A stretch of DNA of 8,499 bases from Conexibacteraceae bacterium. Lineage in GTDB: Bacteria > Actinomycetota > Thermoleophilia > Solirubrobacterales > Solirubrobacteraceae. This document shows positions 5,853 through 8,499 of the stretch, piece by piece. Position numbers and translations under genes: made by a program. Each line of letters opens with the position of its first letter. Position 1 is the first letter of the stretch. The DNA lies in contig WQWK01000080.1 in NCBI GenBank assembly GCA_009785395.1, positions 1-8,499 on the forward strand. Direction: 5' to 3'. The notes under the pieces were generated by a model. It saw only the letters and a list, made by a program, of their open reading frames with translations. It was not told the origin of the DNA and did not search any database.

Positions 5853-8499
<2,647 letters not shown>

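Overview
This is a high-GC window whose gene content and codon use suggest an actinomycetote, possibly of the Thermoleophilia/Solirubrobacterales type. That placement rests on GC-rich third positions, a group III truncated haemoglobin, a small membrane protein ending in a HGHWPDE tail, and apparently leaderless gene starts. It is inference, not a database match. Coding density is very high and no gene-free stretch exceeds about 130 bp.

Layout. (1) Positions 1-591: the 3' end of a group III truncated haemoglobin gene with a tandemly repeated Ala-Asp-Ser tail, overlapped by a small two-helix membrane protein gene that starts at TTG. A perfect 19-bp inverted repeat follows (595-642). (2) Positions 715-1914: an MbfA-like protein fusing a ferritin-like diiron domain to a VIT1/CCC1 membrane domain, probably an iron exporter. 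Its stop codon overlaps by 4 bp the stop of a convergent YceH/DUF480 double winged-helix gene (1911-2633, minus strand). (3) Positions 2634-2763: a divergent control region with an AT-rich 22-bp imperfect palindrome and a second 10-bp inverted repeat. (4) Positions 2764 to the window end: a methionine operon. It encodes an ArsR-type DNA-binding domain fused to a SAM-dependent methyltransferase domain, then MetF, then cobalamin-dependent methionine synthase split into two genes: the homocysteine/zinc module, and the folate + B12 + reactivation modules. The last gene runs off the window about 25 codons short of its expected end.

The operon makes biochemical sense. MetF makes 5-methyl-THF, the two MetH pieces move the methyl group through cobalamin to homocysteine, and the first gene probably senses SAM or SAH and controls the set. 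All operon genes are joined by ATGA stop-start overlaps or nearly so.

The most unusual feature is the metF/metH junction (4726-4770). A 14-bp module holding a Shine-Dalgarno, an ATG and an overlapping TGA is present three times in tandem. This creates two coupled five-codon mini-ORFs (MRSAA) between the genes and returns the second gene to the frame of metF. Other points of interest are the candidate SAM/SAH operator overlapping a plausible promoter, a shared pattern of TAnnnT hexamers 7-10 nt before the first ATG of three transcription units, and several other short tandem repeats at gene ends and in linkers.
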